Shown piece by piece: positions 26,158 through 34,387 of a DNA stretch of 64,000 bases; within the stretch, counting starts at the first letter, position 1; every line of letters begins with the position of its first letter. Under the pieces are notes generated by a model. It was not told the origin of the DNA. It ran no database searches and saw nothing but the letters and a program-made list of their open reading frames with translations. Position numbers and translations under genes: made by a program. Source of the DNA: Streptosporangium lutulentum (lineage in GTDB: Bacteria > Actinomycetota > Actinomycetes > Streptosporangiales > Streptosporangiaceae). The DNA is taken from assembly GCF_030811455.1 (NCBI RefSeq), contig NZ_JAUSQU010000001.1, forward strand, positions 7,874,001-7,938,000. The letters run 5' to 3'.

Positions 26158-26697
26158 ATGGGCGATTGGTGCTGTTACGATCCGCCGATGATTATCCGAG
26201 ATGGCAATCTTGGCGACGTTCCTGCCGTCCTGGGAATGTTCGACAGCGCGGTGGCGTGGCTGACCGCCCAAGGCCGTACCCGCCAGTGGGGCAGCCTGCC
26301 GCTCTCCGCCAATCCCACCCACGTCGAGCGGGTCACCTCCTGGGCGAGGACGGACGGGATGCGCATCGCCGAGATCGACGGCGAACCCGCCGGATGCATG
26401 GTCCTCGGGCCTCCGACGGACGACATCACGCCGGTTCTCGAACCCGAGGTCTACATCAGGGCTCTGGTCATCGATCAGCGGTTTCGCGGTCGCGACGTCG
26501 GAGCGGCCCTGCTGGAGCGGGCCTCGGCCGAGGCGGCCGAGCAGGGGATCACCCTGGTCCGGGTCGACTGCTACGCCGGTGACGACGGCCGGCTGGTGAC
26601 GTACTACGAGAGCCGGGGCTTCACCAGGACCGAGACCTTCAGCGTCGGCGAGTGGCCCGGCCAGATCCTCCAGATGCGCCTGCCCGCCGGAACCTGA
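26158..26697 (+). CDS. GNAT-family N-acetyltransferase
   Basis: 179 residues from 26158, which has AAAGGAGG 13 bases upstream; MIIRDG at 26188 is an alternative start with no clear RBS. The acetyl-CoA loop is RFRGRDVGAALLERA (R/Q-x-x-G-x-G/A form) after a EVYIRALVIDQ strand, and a YYESRGFTR strand ends the fold. Substrate unknown. A strong hairpin follows the stop. Confidence 0.9.
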   Translation: MGDWCCYDPPMIIRDGNLGDVPAVLGMFDSAVAWLTAQGRTRQWGSLPLSANPTHVERVTSWARTDGMRIAEIDGEPAGCMVLGPPTDDITPVLEPEVYIRALVIDQRFRGRDVGAALLERASAEAAEQGITLVRVDCYAGDDGRLVTYYESRGFTRTETFSVGEWPGQILQMRLPAGT

Positions 26698-26739
26698 GCC
26701 GCGTGCCGCCGGAGTCGCACAGGGCTCGCGGACGTGCGA

Positions 26740-26771
26740 AGGGTGCGGGACCCCCGGGGGGCCCGCACCCT
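26740..26771. terminator. Terminator hairpin between convergent genes
   Basis: AGGGTGCGGG pairs with CCCGCACCCT (26740-26749, 26762-26771), with C/G loop bases able to pair further. It lies between the GNAT (+) and GH16-like (-) stops, followed by CTTGT on the plus strand. Confidence 0.75.
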
Positions 26772-26797
26772 CTTGTCCGGTGAGGTGATCGGAAGGC

Positions 26798-27592
26798 TCA
26801 GCCGGCGGCCTGGAGCGGGTAGACGCGGAGCCAGTCCACCTCCATCCAGGCCTCACCCCCGCTGCCCTGGCCGGGGAACCAGTCCAGTTGCAGGCAGGCC
26901 GACATCGGGCTGTGGGTGGCGTTGGGGGAACGGAACCACTCCTGTCCGTCGATGTAGCCGACGACCCCGTTCCGGGTGTTCTCCACGGCGTAGGTGTGCC
27001 AGGTGGTCAGGTCCACATCGGCGCGGGCCTGCTCCTGACCCCGGGGGGTGTGGAGGAAGAAGTTGGGGTGTTGCCTGTCCGGGTCGTCGATGAGCTCCAG
27101 GAAGTTCACCTCCTCGCTCGTGGAGCTCCGCACGCCGCCGCCGCCGTCCTTCGGCCACAGCAGGGCGACGGGATGGTAGGAACCCGCGCCCGGATACAGG
27201 CGGATGCGGGTCTCCCAGCGCCCGTAGGTCTGGGTATGCCGGGTGGCCAGCCCGGCGGTGGTCCCGTCGGGACGGCCGTGCAGGTAGAGCGCTCCGTTTC
27301 CCAGATAGAGCTGTTCGGGGGAACGGCGGCCGTTGCCGGCGTGCCCGGCGGAGTCGTAGAAGACCCAGTCGGCTGGATCGAGGTGGCCGTCGAACTCCGC
27401 GCACCAGGCCGGCGCGCCCCAGGCACGGGCCTGGGCGGCGCTCGCCTCACCGGTCGCCCGAGGGCAGGCGGCCGCCTGCCCTGCGGCCACCTCCCCTCGG
27501 GCCGCGCCGAGGGTGCTCACGGCCAGAGCCGTCACCGTGCCGAGCACGGCCACCCTCATGAGGGATCTGCTGATCAAGACTGTTCTTCCCAT
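26798..27592 (-). CDS. Secreted GH16-like glucanase fold, altered catalytic motif
   Basis: 264 residues from the ATG at 27592; a signal peptide with core VAVLGTVTALAVSTL follows. The jelly-roll of GH16 (laminarinase/beta-glucanase type) is visible: GRWETRIRLYPGAGSYHPVA, the catalytic strand, FFLHTP, THTYAVE-like DLTTWHTYAVE, GYIDG and a final MEVDWLRVYP. The catalytic ExDxxE reads Glu161-Val-Asn163-Phe-Leu-Glu166, so the central Asp is Asn while nucleophile and acid/base Glu remain. Activity may be lowered or lost; it could be a binding protein. The start overlaps the preceding proline-rich gene by 19 bp, so it belongs to that operon. Confidence 0.8.
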   Translation of the reverse strand: MGRTVLISRSLMRVAVLGTVTALAVSTLGAARGEVAAGQAAACPRATGEASAAQARAWGAPAWCAEFDGHLDPADWVFYDSAGHAGNGRRSPEQLYLGNGALYLHGRPDGTTAGLATRHTQTYGRWETRIRLYPGAGSYHPVALLWPKDGGGGVRSSTSEEVNFLELIDDPDRQHPNFFLHTPRGQEQARADVDLTTWHTYAVENTRNGVVGYIDGQEWFRSPNATHSPMSACLQLDWFPGQGSGGEAWMEVDWLRVYPLQAAG

Positions 27593-28911
27593 GATCTGGC
27601 GCAGAGCGCGGAAGGACTGAAGCTCCAGCAACCGACCCTGTTCGTCGCGAGGGGCGAGGGAGCGGACGTGCTCGGTGTCGCGACGCCGGAGACGGGCGGT
27701 GCGAAGGCCCATCGAGGCGCCGACGCGGACGCCTGCTTCGAGGCCGGCGAGCTCTCAGGCGAATCGAAGGTACGGCTGCGCCAGGGCGCGAGACTCCAGC
27801 AGGTGACGGCGGTCTCGACCTGGCAGAAATCCGCTGAGGATCGTTTCACCGGCGGCATGGGAACGACCGCCTGGGTCGACGGAGCCGAGACCGTGTACGT
27901 CATGGGAACACGGGCGGTGTCGGCCTGCTCGTCGAGAACGGTGGGATCGAAGGTGACGGCCGGACGGGACGCCGGCTGCCGGGGCGTGGCGGTGGGTTCG
28001 GTGACCGGGGCGGTCCTGGTCTCGGGGGGCTTCGAGGTGGCCGGTCTCGGGTCCGGAGGCCTGACCGTGGCGGTGCGGCTCGGTGCGGGCCTCGGCGTGT
28101 CGTCCGGGGGAGCCGAGGTCGGGTCCGGCCGATCCGGCGGTTCGGACGCCTCCGGGGTCGAGCTCGGCGAGGACGGGGCCGTCTCGGGGGCGTCGGGGGC
28201 CGCCGTGGGTCCGGTGCTCTCGGCCGGTGCCGTGGGCCTCGGTTCCTCGGACGGGTCCCTGGACGGGCGCTCGGATGGGCCCTCGGCGTCCTCGGACGGT
28301 TCCGAGGTGAGCCTGACCCTCACGGGCGGGTTGACCCGTGACCCGTTCGGCGCCTCCAGGTCCCTGGAGTTCCTGGACGGTGCCGTTGTGGGGGCGGCGC
28401 GCCTGGGCGGTGCCGCGGCCCTCTCGGGGGGAGGTGCGGTGGTCCTTTCCGGGGAAGGCGCGGGGGCACTCTCGGGGGGAGGCGCGGTGGTCCTTTCCGG
28501 GGGAGGCGCCGTGGTTCTCTCGGGCGGCGGTGCGGTGGTCCTTTCCGGGGGAGGCGCCGTGGTTCTCTCGGGCGGCGGTGCGGTGGTCCTTTCCGGGGGA
28601 GGCGCGGCGGTTCTCTCGGGGGGAGGCACGACGGCTCTCTCCGGGGGAGGTCTGCGCACCGGTGGCGGGGAGTCCTCGCCACGATCGGGGGCCGGACCGG
28701 CGGGGGGAACCCACTGGCCGCCCTCCGTCTCGGGCAGGGTCTCCACGGGTGGGGGATCGGCACTCTGCGACATCGGTGGAACGGCGGTCACGCCGGGATC
28801 CGCCATGGCGGCCCATGGCTGGGCGATGATCGCACTGGTCGTCGCAGAGACCGCGGCCAGCAGGAGTCCTGAGACCAGGGTGACCCGCCGGGACGAGCTG
28901 CGTGGGGGCAT
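27574..28911 (-). CDS. Secreted proline-rich repeat protein (PPPERTTA repeats)
   Basis: 445 residues with a signal peptide (core VTLVSGLLLAAVSATTSAII). Residues about 85-165 are eight-residue repeats PPPERTTA, about nine in a row, followed by a long Pro/Ser/Glu/Thr-rich linker. The C-terminal 100 residues carry four Cys and Trp but no recognised domain. Such proline-rich stretches usually span the cell wall. The final part is compositionally strange and could be out of frame; I could not find a better continuation. It begins 24 bp after the previous gene's stop and overlaps the GH16-like gene. Confidence 0.65.
   Translation of the reverse strand: MPPRSSSRRVTLVSGLLLAAVSATTSAIIAQPWAAMADPGVTAVPPMSQSADPPPVETLPETEGGQWVPPAGPAPDRGEDSPPPVRRPPPERAVVPPPERTAAPPPERTTAPPPERTTAPPPERTTAPPPERTTAPPPERTTAPPPESAPAPSPERTTAPPPERAAAPPRRAAPTTAPSRNSRDLEAPNGSRVNPPVRVRLTSEPSEDAEGPSERPSRDPSEEPRPTAPAESTGPTAAPDAPETAPSSPSSTPEASEPPDRPDPTSAPPDDTPRPAPSRTATVRPPDPRPATSKPPETRTAPVTEPTATPRQPASRPAVTFDPTVLDEQADTARVPMTYTVSAPSTQAVVPMPPVKRSSADFCQVETAVTCWSLAPWRSRTFDSPESSPASKQASASAPRWAFAPPVSGVATPSTSAPSPLATNRVGCWSFSPSALCARSWEEQS
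28411..28655. repeat. 24-bp tandem repeats encoding PPPERTTA
   Basis: About ten 24-base units on the minus strand, in places duplicated as identical 48-base pairs (28489-28590). All keep frame, so unit gain or loss would lengthen or shorten the wall-spanning stalk without breaking the gene. Confidence 0.88.
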
Positions 28912-28935
28912 TGATGGCTCTTCCTGGATCTGTCT

Positions 28936-29691
28936 CTATTGGGTGGGCGCCGGGCCGGAGAGAGGCTTCCAGCCTGCGGCGGTGAACTCGGGGGTGCCCG
29001 GGAGGGCGACCTGCGGCACGGTGGCGGACAGGGGGTCGGGGATGTTGACCCAGTCCCCGCGGTTCGCGCCGCGCATGTCGGGGTTCCAGCTCATGAGCAG
29101 GCTCATGGCGTACGGGCTGGAGTAGGTCGGGTCGGTGTCCTGGACGCCCTTGGTCGCGGTCACCTGGACCAGGACGGAGACCTGGACCTGGTCCTTCGCG
29201 CGGGCCTTCCACTGGATGCCGATCGTCCTCGTCTGCATCGCCGCCCCTTCGGGAAGCGCTCCGTCCTTGGGGAGGCCGAGGATCTCCCGCCAACCGGCGA
29301 CCGCCTCCTGCGCGCCGCCGCGGGCGGCGTCATGCTGCTCCGGCGGGGCGTACAGGACGGCCGCCTGCTCGGCCTGTTCGAGATCCAGGGTCCAGGCCGC
29401 CTCCAGCGCGGCCGCCGCCGCCGAGGCCGCTCCCAGCTCGGTGTGGGGAAAACCGACGGGGTAGCCGGCCTCCCCCTCGTAGCCGGAGGGCGGGGCGAGC
29501 AGGACGGTGTCGCCGACGGGTTCGCCGGAGGCGACCACGGCGGGATCGGACCCCGGCCGCATGACCTGCCACGCGCCGGCCGCCAGGAGGATCGCTCCCA
29601 CGATCGAGACGACCACGATGAGCATCCGCCGTGGACGCGGCGGAGGGCCCAGGTCCCAGTTGAGCGCGGGATCCTCGGGGATCGGCCGCAC
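28936..29691 (-). CDS. Membrane-anchored protein of the MinD-like operon, unknown function
   Basis: 251 residues. GTG start at 29691 shares its G with the TAG stop of the MinD-like gene (CTAGTG), so translation is coupled. A short cytoplasmic start (RPIPEDPALNWDLGPPPRPRR) is followed by one TM (about residues 25-48) and a soluble outer domain of about 200 residues with LLAPPSGYEGEAGYPVGFPHTE-type opening and an AAALEAAW helix. The outer domain looks like those of type VII-associated single-TM proteins, but I cannot name a family. It is placed between the ATPase and the secreted repeat protein. Confidence 0.8.
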   Translation of the reverse strand: MRPIPEDPALNWDLGPPPRPRRMLIVVVSIVGAILLAAGAWQVMRPGSDPAVVASGEPVGDTVLLAPPSGYEGEAGYPVGFPHTELGAASAAAAALEAAWTLDLEQAEQAAVLYAPPEQHDAARGGAQEAVAGWREILGLPKDGALPEGAAMQTRTIGIQWKARAKDQVQVSVLVQVTATKGVQDTDPTYSSPYAMSLLMSWNPDMRGANRGDWVNIPDPLSATVPQVALPGTPEFTAAGWKPLSGPAPTQ

Positions 29692-30716
29692 TAGTGGCCC
29701 CGGTCGGGGCGCTGGCCGAAGGTCTGCCCGACGGCCGCCGCCAGGCGCAGGTACGCGCCCCGGGTGGTGGGGCGGAGACGGACCAGATCGACCTCCGCGC
29801 CCTCTTTGAGGTGGGGGTCGTAGGGGATGCGGATCACTGCCCGGCAGCGGGAGTGGAAGTGGCGTTCCAGCAGTTCCACGTCCACGTCGGACTTGGGTTC
29901 CACGGCGTTGAGCACGACGATGGCGTTCTTGACCAGGTCCGCGTACCCGTGGGCGGTGAGCCAGTCCAGTGTCGCGGCGGCCGAGCTCGCCCCGTCCACC
30001 GCGACCAGGCTGACCAGCACGATCTGGTCGGCCAGCTCCAGTGTCGCGCCCATGGCGCCGTGGAGCAGGCCGGTTCCGCAGTCGGTGATGCAGATCGAGT
30101 AGTAGCGCTCGATGAGCCCGGCGACCGTGCGGTAGTCCTCGGCGTTGAACGCCTCGCTCACGGCGGGGTCGGTGTCGGAGGCGAGGACCTCCAGCCGGGC
30201 GGGCGACTGGGAGGTGAAGGCGCGTGCGTCGGCGTAACGGAGGATGTGCGGGGCCTCGGCGAGCATGGTGCGGATGGTCGCGGCCGTCTCGGACTTGACC
30301 TTGATGCCGAGGGTCCCCCGGTCGGGGTTGGCGTCGATCGCGATCACCCTGTCCCCCCGCAGGGAGGCCAGGGTGTTGCCGAGCGAGACGGTCGTCGTGG
30401 TCTTGCCGACCCCGCCCTTGAGACTCATGACCGCGATCCGGTGATGCCCGCTCGCGACGGGGGTCTGAGCCTGGGCTATCAACGTGCGACGCTCCTGCTC
30501 CGCCGCGGACTCCGCGGGAATGATCTTCCGGCCGGAGAGCAGCCAGACGAGGCGGCGCCACCCGCCTGCCGGTTCGGGCCGGCGGTTGGTGAGCAGGTGC
30601 TCGGCGGTGAGCGGAACCGTCTCGTGGAACGGCTCGGCGGGGGCGGCAGGAGGAGCGGGCGCGGCGGGGGCGGGAGGCGAGGTCTGGGCCTGGGTCTGGG
30701 GGGACGTCTCCGTCAT
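29691..30716 (-). CDS. MinD/ParA-like ATPase with proline-rich N-terminus (EspI-like)
   Basis: 341 residues from the ATG at 30716 (a longer frame to 30746 is possible). Residues 1-30 are Pro/Ala-rich. The deviant Walker A KGGVGKTTT is at 100-108, and AIDANPDRG and ITDCGTGLL give the other nucleotide motifs. The segment WRRLVWLLSGRK before the ATPase core is typical of the MinD-like proteins linked to mycobacterial ESX loci (EspI/Rv3876). MinD/ParA ATPases position or regulate membrane complexes. No ESX core gene is near. It follows the sigma/ZAS fusion gene by 60 bp. Confidence 0.9.
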   Translation of the reverse strand: MTETSPQTQAQTSPPAPAAPAPPAAPAEPFHETVPLTAEHLLTNRRPEPAGGWRRLVWLLSGRKIIPAESAAEQERRTLIAQAQTPVASGHHRIAVMSLKGGVGKTTTTVSLGNTLASLRGDRVIAIDANPDRGTLGIKVKSETAATIRTMLAEAPHILRYADARAFTSQSPARLEVLASDTDPAVSEAFNAEDYRTVAGLIERYYSICITDCGTGLLHGAMGATLELADQIVLVSLVAVDGASSAAATLDWLTAHGYADLVKNAIVVLNAVEPKSDVDVELLERHFHSRCRAVIRIPYDPHLKEGAEVDLVRLRPTTRGAYLRLAAAVGQTFGQRPDRGH

Positions 30717-30776
30717 GGCGAAGGTCCTTTCACAGAGAGCTTTCACGGGAGGCGGGGTGGGGTGGCCAGAGGGTCG

Positions 30777-32564
30777 TCAACAGGTCCGCCAGCGCACCGT
30801 CGTGGTGATCGAGTCGTCGGGTCCGTGGACGGTCAGCGGGGTGGTGACGGAGGCCGGGGTGCCACACCACTGGCGGATCCGGTGAGCACGCAGGGTGATC
30901 ACCTCCGTGCGGCCTTGTTTCAGCGTGCCGCTGGAGGGGGTCACGGCCAGGCCGGGAGCCGATATCCGCCACGTTAGGGGATCTCCGGACAGGGTGAGGA
31001 CGATGCTGCCCTGGCCGAACTCGTCCAGCGTCACGACGGGCGGGATCCGCAGGCGCGTGGCGATTCCGTCGGGGTCGGCGGGGGCGTCGGCCGTCCAGGG
31101 GTCCTGAGTCTCCTGGGTCGTGGAGGCCTGCAGGGAGCTCGTCGGCTCCTTGGTCTCGATGGAGGGACCAAGGAGGTTCATCCCGGTCAGGGTGCCCGCC
31201 GCGCCCGCGACGACGATGATGACGATCTTGATGGTCGTGGTCCTGACCCGGGCTCCCGCCCAGGCGAGCGCCTCCACCAGCCGGACCCCGGGTCCGATCC
31301 CGTCCTTCTCCGGCTGATCGTCGAATTCGGCGTGAAACCGCAGCCTCGGCACTTGCGCGTCGTCGCGCATCTCGACGGCGGCCTGTCCGGGGAGGATGAC
31401 GGGCCCCGAGACGCCGGGCGGGCCGCCTGCCCCGGAGCCGGTGGGCTGCGCGGGGGCGGCGGCCTGTCGAGGGATCATGGTGGTGACCTCCTCGCTCTGG
31501 GCGAGGACCTCACGTGCCCATGCCTGCGTGAGCAGGGCGTCGTAGAGCGGGGTGTCGTGCCCGGGAACGGGCGGCGCGGACGGCGGCCGGACCGGACGAG
31601 TCCGCGGGGGTGGGGGCAGGGGCGGTAGGTCGGGCAGGCTCGAAGGGGTCGCCGCGGGCTCGCCTCCCACCGGTTTCGCGGACAGTCCCGGAGCCGCCGG
31701 GGGGTAGGGCGTCATGCGGAGCCTGGGCGCGCGTGACGTCTCGGCGGGAGGAGCGGACACCGGTGCGGGCGAGGGGGAGGCGGGCGTCGGGACGGACGGA
31801 GCGGGAGCGGGTGAGGCCGCGGCCCGGCGCTGGGAGTCCATGAACAGCTGCCGGACCTCGGGGGCGAGGGGTGACACCGGTGGATGGGAGATCATCTGCG
31901 GAACCGTGTAGCGGATGTTGATCGGCCGCGTGCACACGGAGCACTTGATCATGTGAGAGAGAAGGGCCGCGCGTGCGCCTTCGGACTCGGCGCCGGACCG
32001 CGTGCTCCGTACGGTGGCGTCCTGTCCTTCGGGGAACACGGCGTCGACCAGGGGAGCGAGTTCCGGGCAGGCGCGACGCCCGTGGGCGAGCGCGTCCAGC
32101 CCGCTCACGAGCGTCTCGATCAGATCCTGGGTACGGGTGGCGAGCCTGTTGACCTCGTCCATGGGCATCGCCAGGACGTGGACGAGGTCCTGCACGGGCA
32201 GCCCGTGGCGGTACATCAACCTGAGCGTCTCGGTGCCCAGCGGGTCGACGAGGGTCCAGACGCGCTCGATCAGCAGGGCGTCGGGCATGCCGGGTCCCGA
32301 GCCCGGAACGTACCGCTCCCGGTATCCGGGCGCGGTACGGCAGTCACGTCGCAGTACGGCCAGCAGCCGCCCCCGGACCGTGACGTCCTCGGGGGCGGCC
32401 TCCGCCCGGCAGGCCGTCAGCGCGGACATGACCGCGGCCGGTGCCCTGCCGGATTCGAGATGGTAGGCGGCGTAGTCCATCAGGTGCGCGCCGTGCTCGC
32501 TCACCCAGGCCGCCCCCTGGCCGGCGCCGGGCGTTTCGCGCCCGGCTCCGGTGGGTGTGCTCAT
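30777..32564 (-). CDS. One-piece sigma-like / ZAS zinc motif / TM / BACON-like protein
   Basis: 595 residues. Residues 25-160 look like a diverged ECF sigma factor: a region-2-like helical part and a region-4-like HTH (TETLRLMYRHGLPVQDLVHV...MDEVNRLATRT). Then comes HMIKCSVC (His204, Cys208, Cys211), the H-x3-C-x2-C motif of zinc anti-sigma factors. A long Pro-rich linker (250-440) leads to one TM (about 445-465) and an outer beta-rich domain (505-595) with the BACON-type phrase GLAVTPSSGTLKQGRTEV. So sigma-like, anti-sigma-like and sensor parts sit in one chain. It overlaps the upstream gene by 4 bp (ATGA). Whether it binds RNA polymerase is unknown; the sigma part may be a relic used for protein contact. 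Confidence 0.75.
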   Translation of the reverse strand: MSTPTGAGRETPGAGQGAAWVSEHGAHLMDYAAYHLESGRAPAAVMSALTACRAEAAPEDVTVRGRLLAVLRRDCRTAPGYRERYVPGSGPGMPDALLIERVWTLVDPLGTETLRLMYRHGLPVQDLVHVLAMPMDEVNRLATRTQDLIETLVSGLDALAHGRRACPELAPLVDAVFPEGQDATVRSTRSGAESEGARAALLSHMIKCSVCTRPINIRYTVPQMISHPPVSPLAPEVRQLFMDSQRRAAASPAPAPSVPTPASPSPAPVSAPPAETSRAPRLRMTPYPPAAPGLSAKPVGGEPAATPSSLPDLPPLPPPPRTRPVRPPSAPPVPGHDTPLYDALLTQAWAREVLAQSEEVTTMIPRQAAAPAQPTGSGAGGPPGVSGPVILPGQAAVEMRDDAQVPRLRFHAEFDDQPEKDGIGPGVRLVEALAWAGARVRTTTIKIVIIVVAGAAGTLTGMNLLGPSIETKEPTSSLQASTTQETQDPWTADAPADPDGIATRLRIPPVVTLDEFGQGSIVLTLSGDPLTWRISAPGLAVTPSSGTLKQGRTEVITLRAHRIRQWCGTPASVTTPLTVHGPDDSITTTVRWRTC

Positions 32565-34360
32565 GGGCCGGTGTACTCGTCCGGGTCCGGCTCGATCTGG
32601 CCGGGGCCGGGCCGGACGGAATCGACCCGGCCGGGCTGACCGGATCGACGAGGCTGGTCGAACCGGTCGTACCGGCTGGAGTCAGGCTGGTCGACCCGGC
32701 CGGGCTGGTCGGGCTGGTTGGGCTGGACGGTGTCGGGCCGGTCGATCTGGCCGGGGTCGATCCGGCGGGGGGTGGACTGGCCGGTCTGGCCGGTGTCGGG
32801 CTCGACGGTGTCGGGCCGGCCGGCGTCGGGCTCGACGGTGTCGGGCCGGGCGGGGTCGGGCTGGATGGAGGGCCGGCCGATCGGGGCGGAGGGCGCGGGT
32901 GCGGGGTTGGTCAGCACGAGTTCCAGGTTCCGCTTGAGCAGTCCGGTGACCTTGGTCCAGTTACTGACCTCCCCGGGCTCCGGCTCCGCGTAGAGCCAGC
33001 GGATGAAGGCGGGCCACAGGCACGAGTCACGGGGGACAGTCGGGCTGACGGCCGTGCCCTGCTCGTTCTGGACCGCGCCCGACGCGCTCGGGGACGTGCC
33101 CAGCGCCTGCAGCTCCTCCAGGGAGTAGTCACGGCACGGGGGAGTGCCGGGCGGGGCGATGTTGAGGTCCCATACGCCGTTCTCGTCGGTGTACCGCATG
33201 CCCCTGTCCAGTCCCAGGGCTTCCCGAGCCTGCCGGAGAAGCTCCGGATCCCGGAAGACGGGGAGCTGGGCCTCGCCCTCGGGGATGGGCTGGGGGGCGG
33301 GCGCGGTTCCGTCGGGAGCCTGGGGCGGGTTGCCGGGATCGGCGGACGGGGGCTTCGCGCGCTCCGCCGGCCCGGTCGGGGCAAGGGTCGGATCCGGCCG
33401 GGAGGACGTGTCCGAGGGCCGGGGAAGTACCGGAGGCAGGGCGGGCCTCAGCTGGCCGGAGGGCCGGGTCGGCTTGGCCGTCCCCGAGGGTCGCGGAGGC
33501 ACCGTGGGCTTCCTCGCCCCCGAACCCGGAGGCACGACCGGATCGCCGGAACGCTGGGGCGGCGTGGTCCTGTTCCTCTCGGAGGGGGTGGTCGGCCTGA
33601 GGCCGTCGGACGGCAGGGCCGGCTTCAGGGCCGGAGGTTGGGCGGTGCGCGCGTTGCGCGAGGGTCTCGTCTCGGGGGGCGTCGGCAGGGGGTCCAGCGT
33701 GACGTACGCCGGCGCGTCGGGGACGCGCCTGACCACGCTGCCGTTCTCGGAGACGTTTCCGGTGATCTTCTGCGTCGGCGTCGGAGCCGGAGGGGCCTTC
33801 GGAGGGGCTTTCGGGGCGGCCGCCGGAGGTCTCGCCGGCGCCTTGGGGGCGGGGGCGGGGGCGGCGGCGGGAGGCCGCACCGGCGTCTTGGGCGCGGTGG
33901 TCTTCGGCGTCGCCGGCTTCGGTGCCGAAGACGTCTTGGGCGGCGGTTGGGTCGGGGTGCTCTTGGGGTTTCCCGGCCGCTGCAGGGTCTCCACGGCGGC
34001 GGCGGCGACGGCCAGGACGGGAAGGGCGGCGCAGCCGCTCCCTCCGGCCCCGACCGCGCGTCCGTCGACGGTCGCGGTCAGGCAGACCCGCTGCTCGTCG
34101 GACTCCTTGGTGATCGTGCTGCCCGCGTCCGCGCCGGAGAGCGGGACGGGCTGGTCACCGCCGGCCGCGGCCTGGGACGTCCATGCCCCCGCACGGTCGT
34201 CCAGGTGATACGTGCCCGCGGCCAGGCGTATCACCTGATCTTCGATGGGATTGGAACGAATGGCGATGACGGTTCCCAACCCGGCACCGGCGCCGAAGAC
34301 GCCGATCGCGACACTCGCAGTGATCACCGTCGCGCGCGAGGGCTTACGAGAGGGTGTCAT
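32561..34360 (-). CDS. Proline-rich membrane-anchored envelope protein
   Basis: 599 residues. One N-terminal TM (about 12-33) acts as signal anchor. A small domain with two Cys (RVCLTATVDGR, GGSGCAALP) follows to about residue 125. A long low-complexity region rich in Pro, Lys, Ala and Thr runs to about 360. A compact domain of about 120 residues then has two Cys (PPCRDYSLEEL, DSCLWPAFIRWL). The tail repeats RPDTVEPD-like phrases rich in Asp, Arg, Gln. No family is recognised. The design suggests a protein spanning the wall with a globular head. It lies 27 bp after the first gene of the operon and overlaps the sigma/ZAS fusion by 4 bp. Confidence 0.75.
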   Translation of the reverse strand: MTPSRKPSRATVITASVAIGVFGAGAGLGTVIAIRSNPIEDQVIRLAAGTYHLDDRAGAWTSQAAAGGDQPVPLSGADAGSTITKESDEQRVCLTATVDGRAVGAGGSGCAALPVLAVAAAAVETLQRPGNPKSTPTQPPPKTSSAPKPATPKTTAPKTPVRPPAAAPAPAPKAPARPPAAAPKAPPKAPPAPTPTQKITGNVSENGSVVRRVPDAPAYVTLDPLPTPPETRPSRNARTAQPPALKPALPSDGLRPTTPSERNRTTPPQRSGDPVVPPGSGARKPTVPPRPSGTAKPTRPSGQLRPALPPVLPRPSDTSSRPDPTLAPTGPAERAKPPSADPGNPPQAPDGTAPAPQPIPEGEAQLPVFRDPELLRQAREALGLDRGMRYTDENGVWDLNIAPPGTPPCRDYSLEELQALGTSPSASGAVQNEQGTAVSPTVPRDSCLWPAFIRWLYAEPEPGEVSNWTKVTGLLKRNLELVLTNPAPAPSAPIGRPSIQPDPARPDTVEPDAGRPDTVEPDTGQTGQSTPRRIDPGQIDRPDTVQPNQPDQPGRVDQPDSSRYDRFDQPRRSGQPGRVDSVRPGPGQIEPDPDEYTGP

Positions 34361-34387
34361 GAAGGTTCCTTTTCTTTCCGATGGACG

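Noticed and set aside
26888..29125. Long plus-strand open frame of 745 codons across the GH16-like and PPPERT genes
   Set aside because: It is antisense to well-supported genes. It has Gly/Val-rich, family-less sequence caused by high GC, and no RBS.
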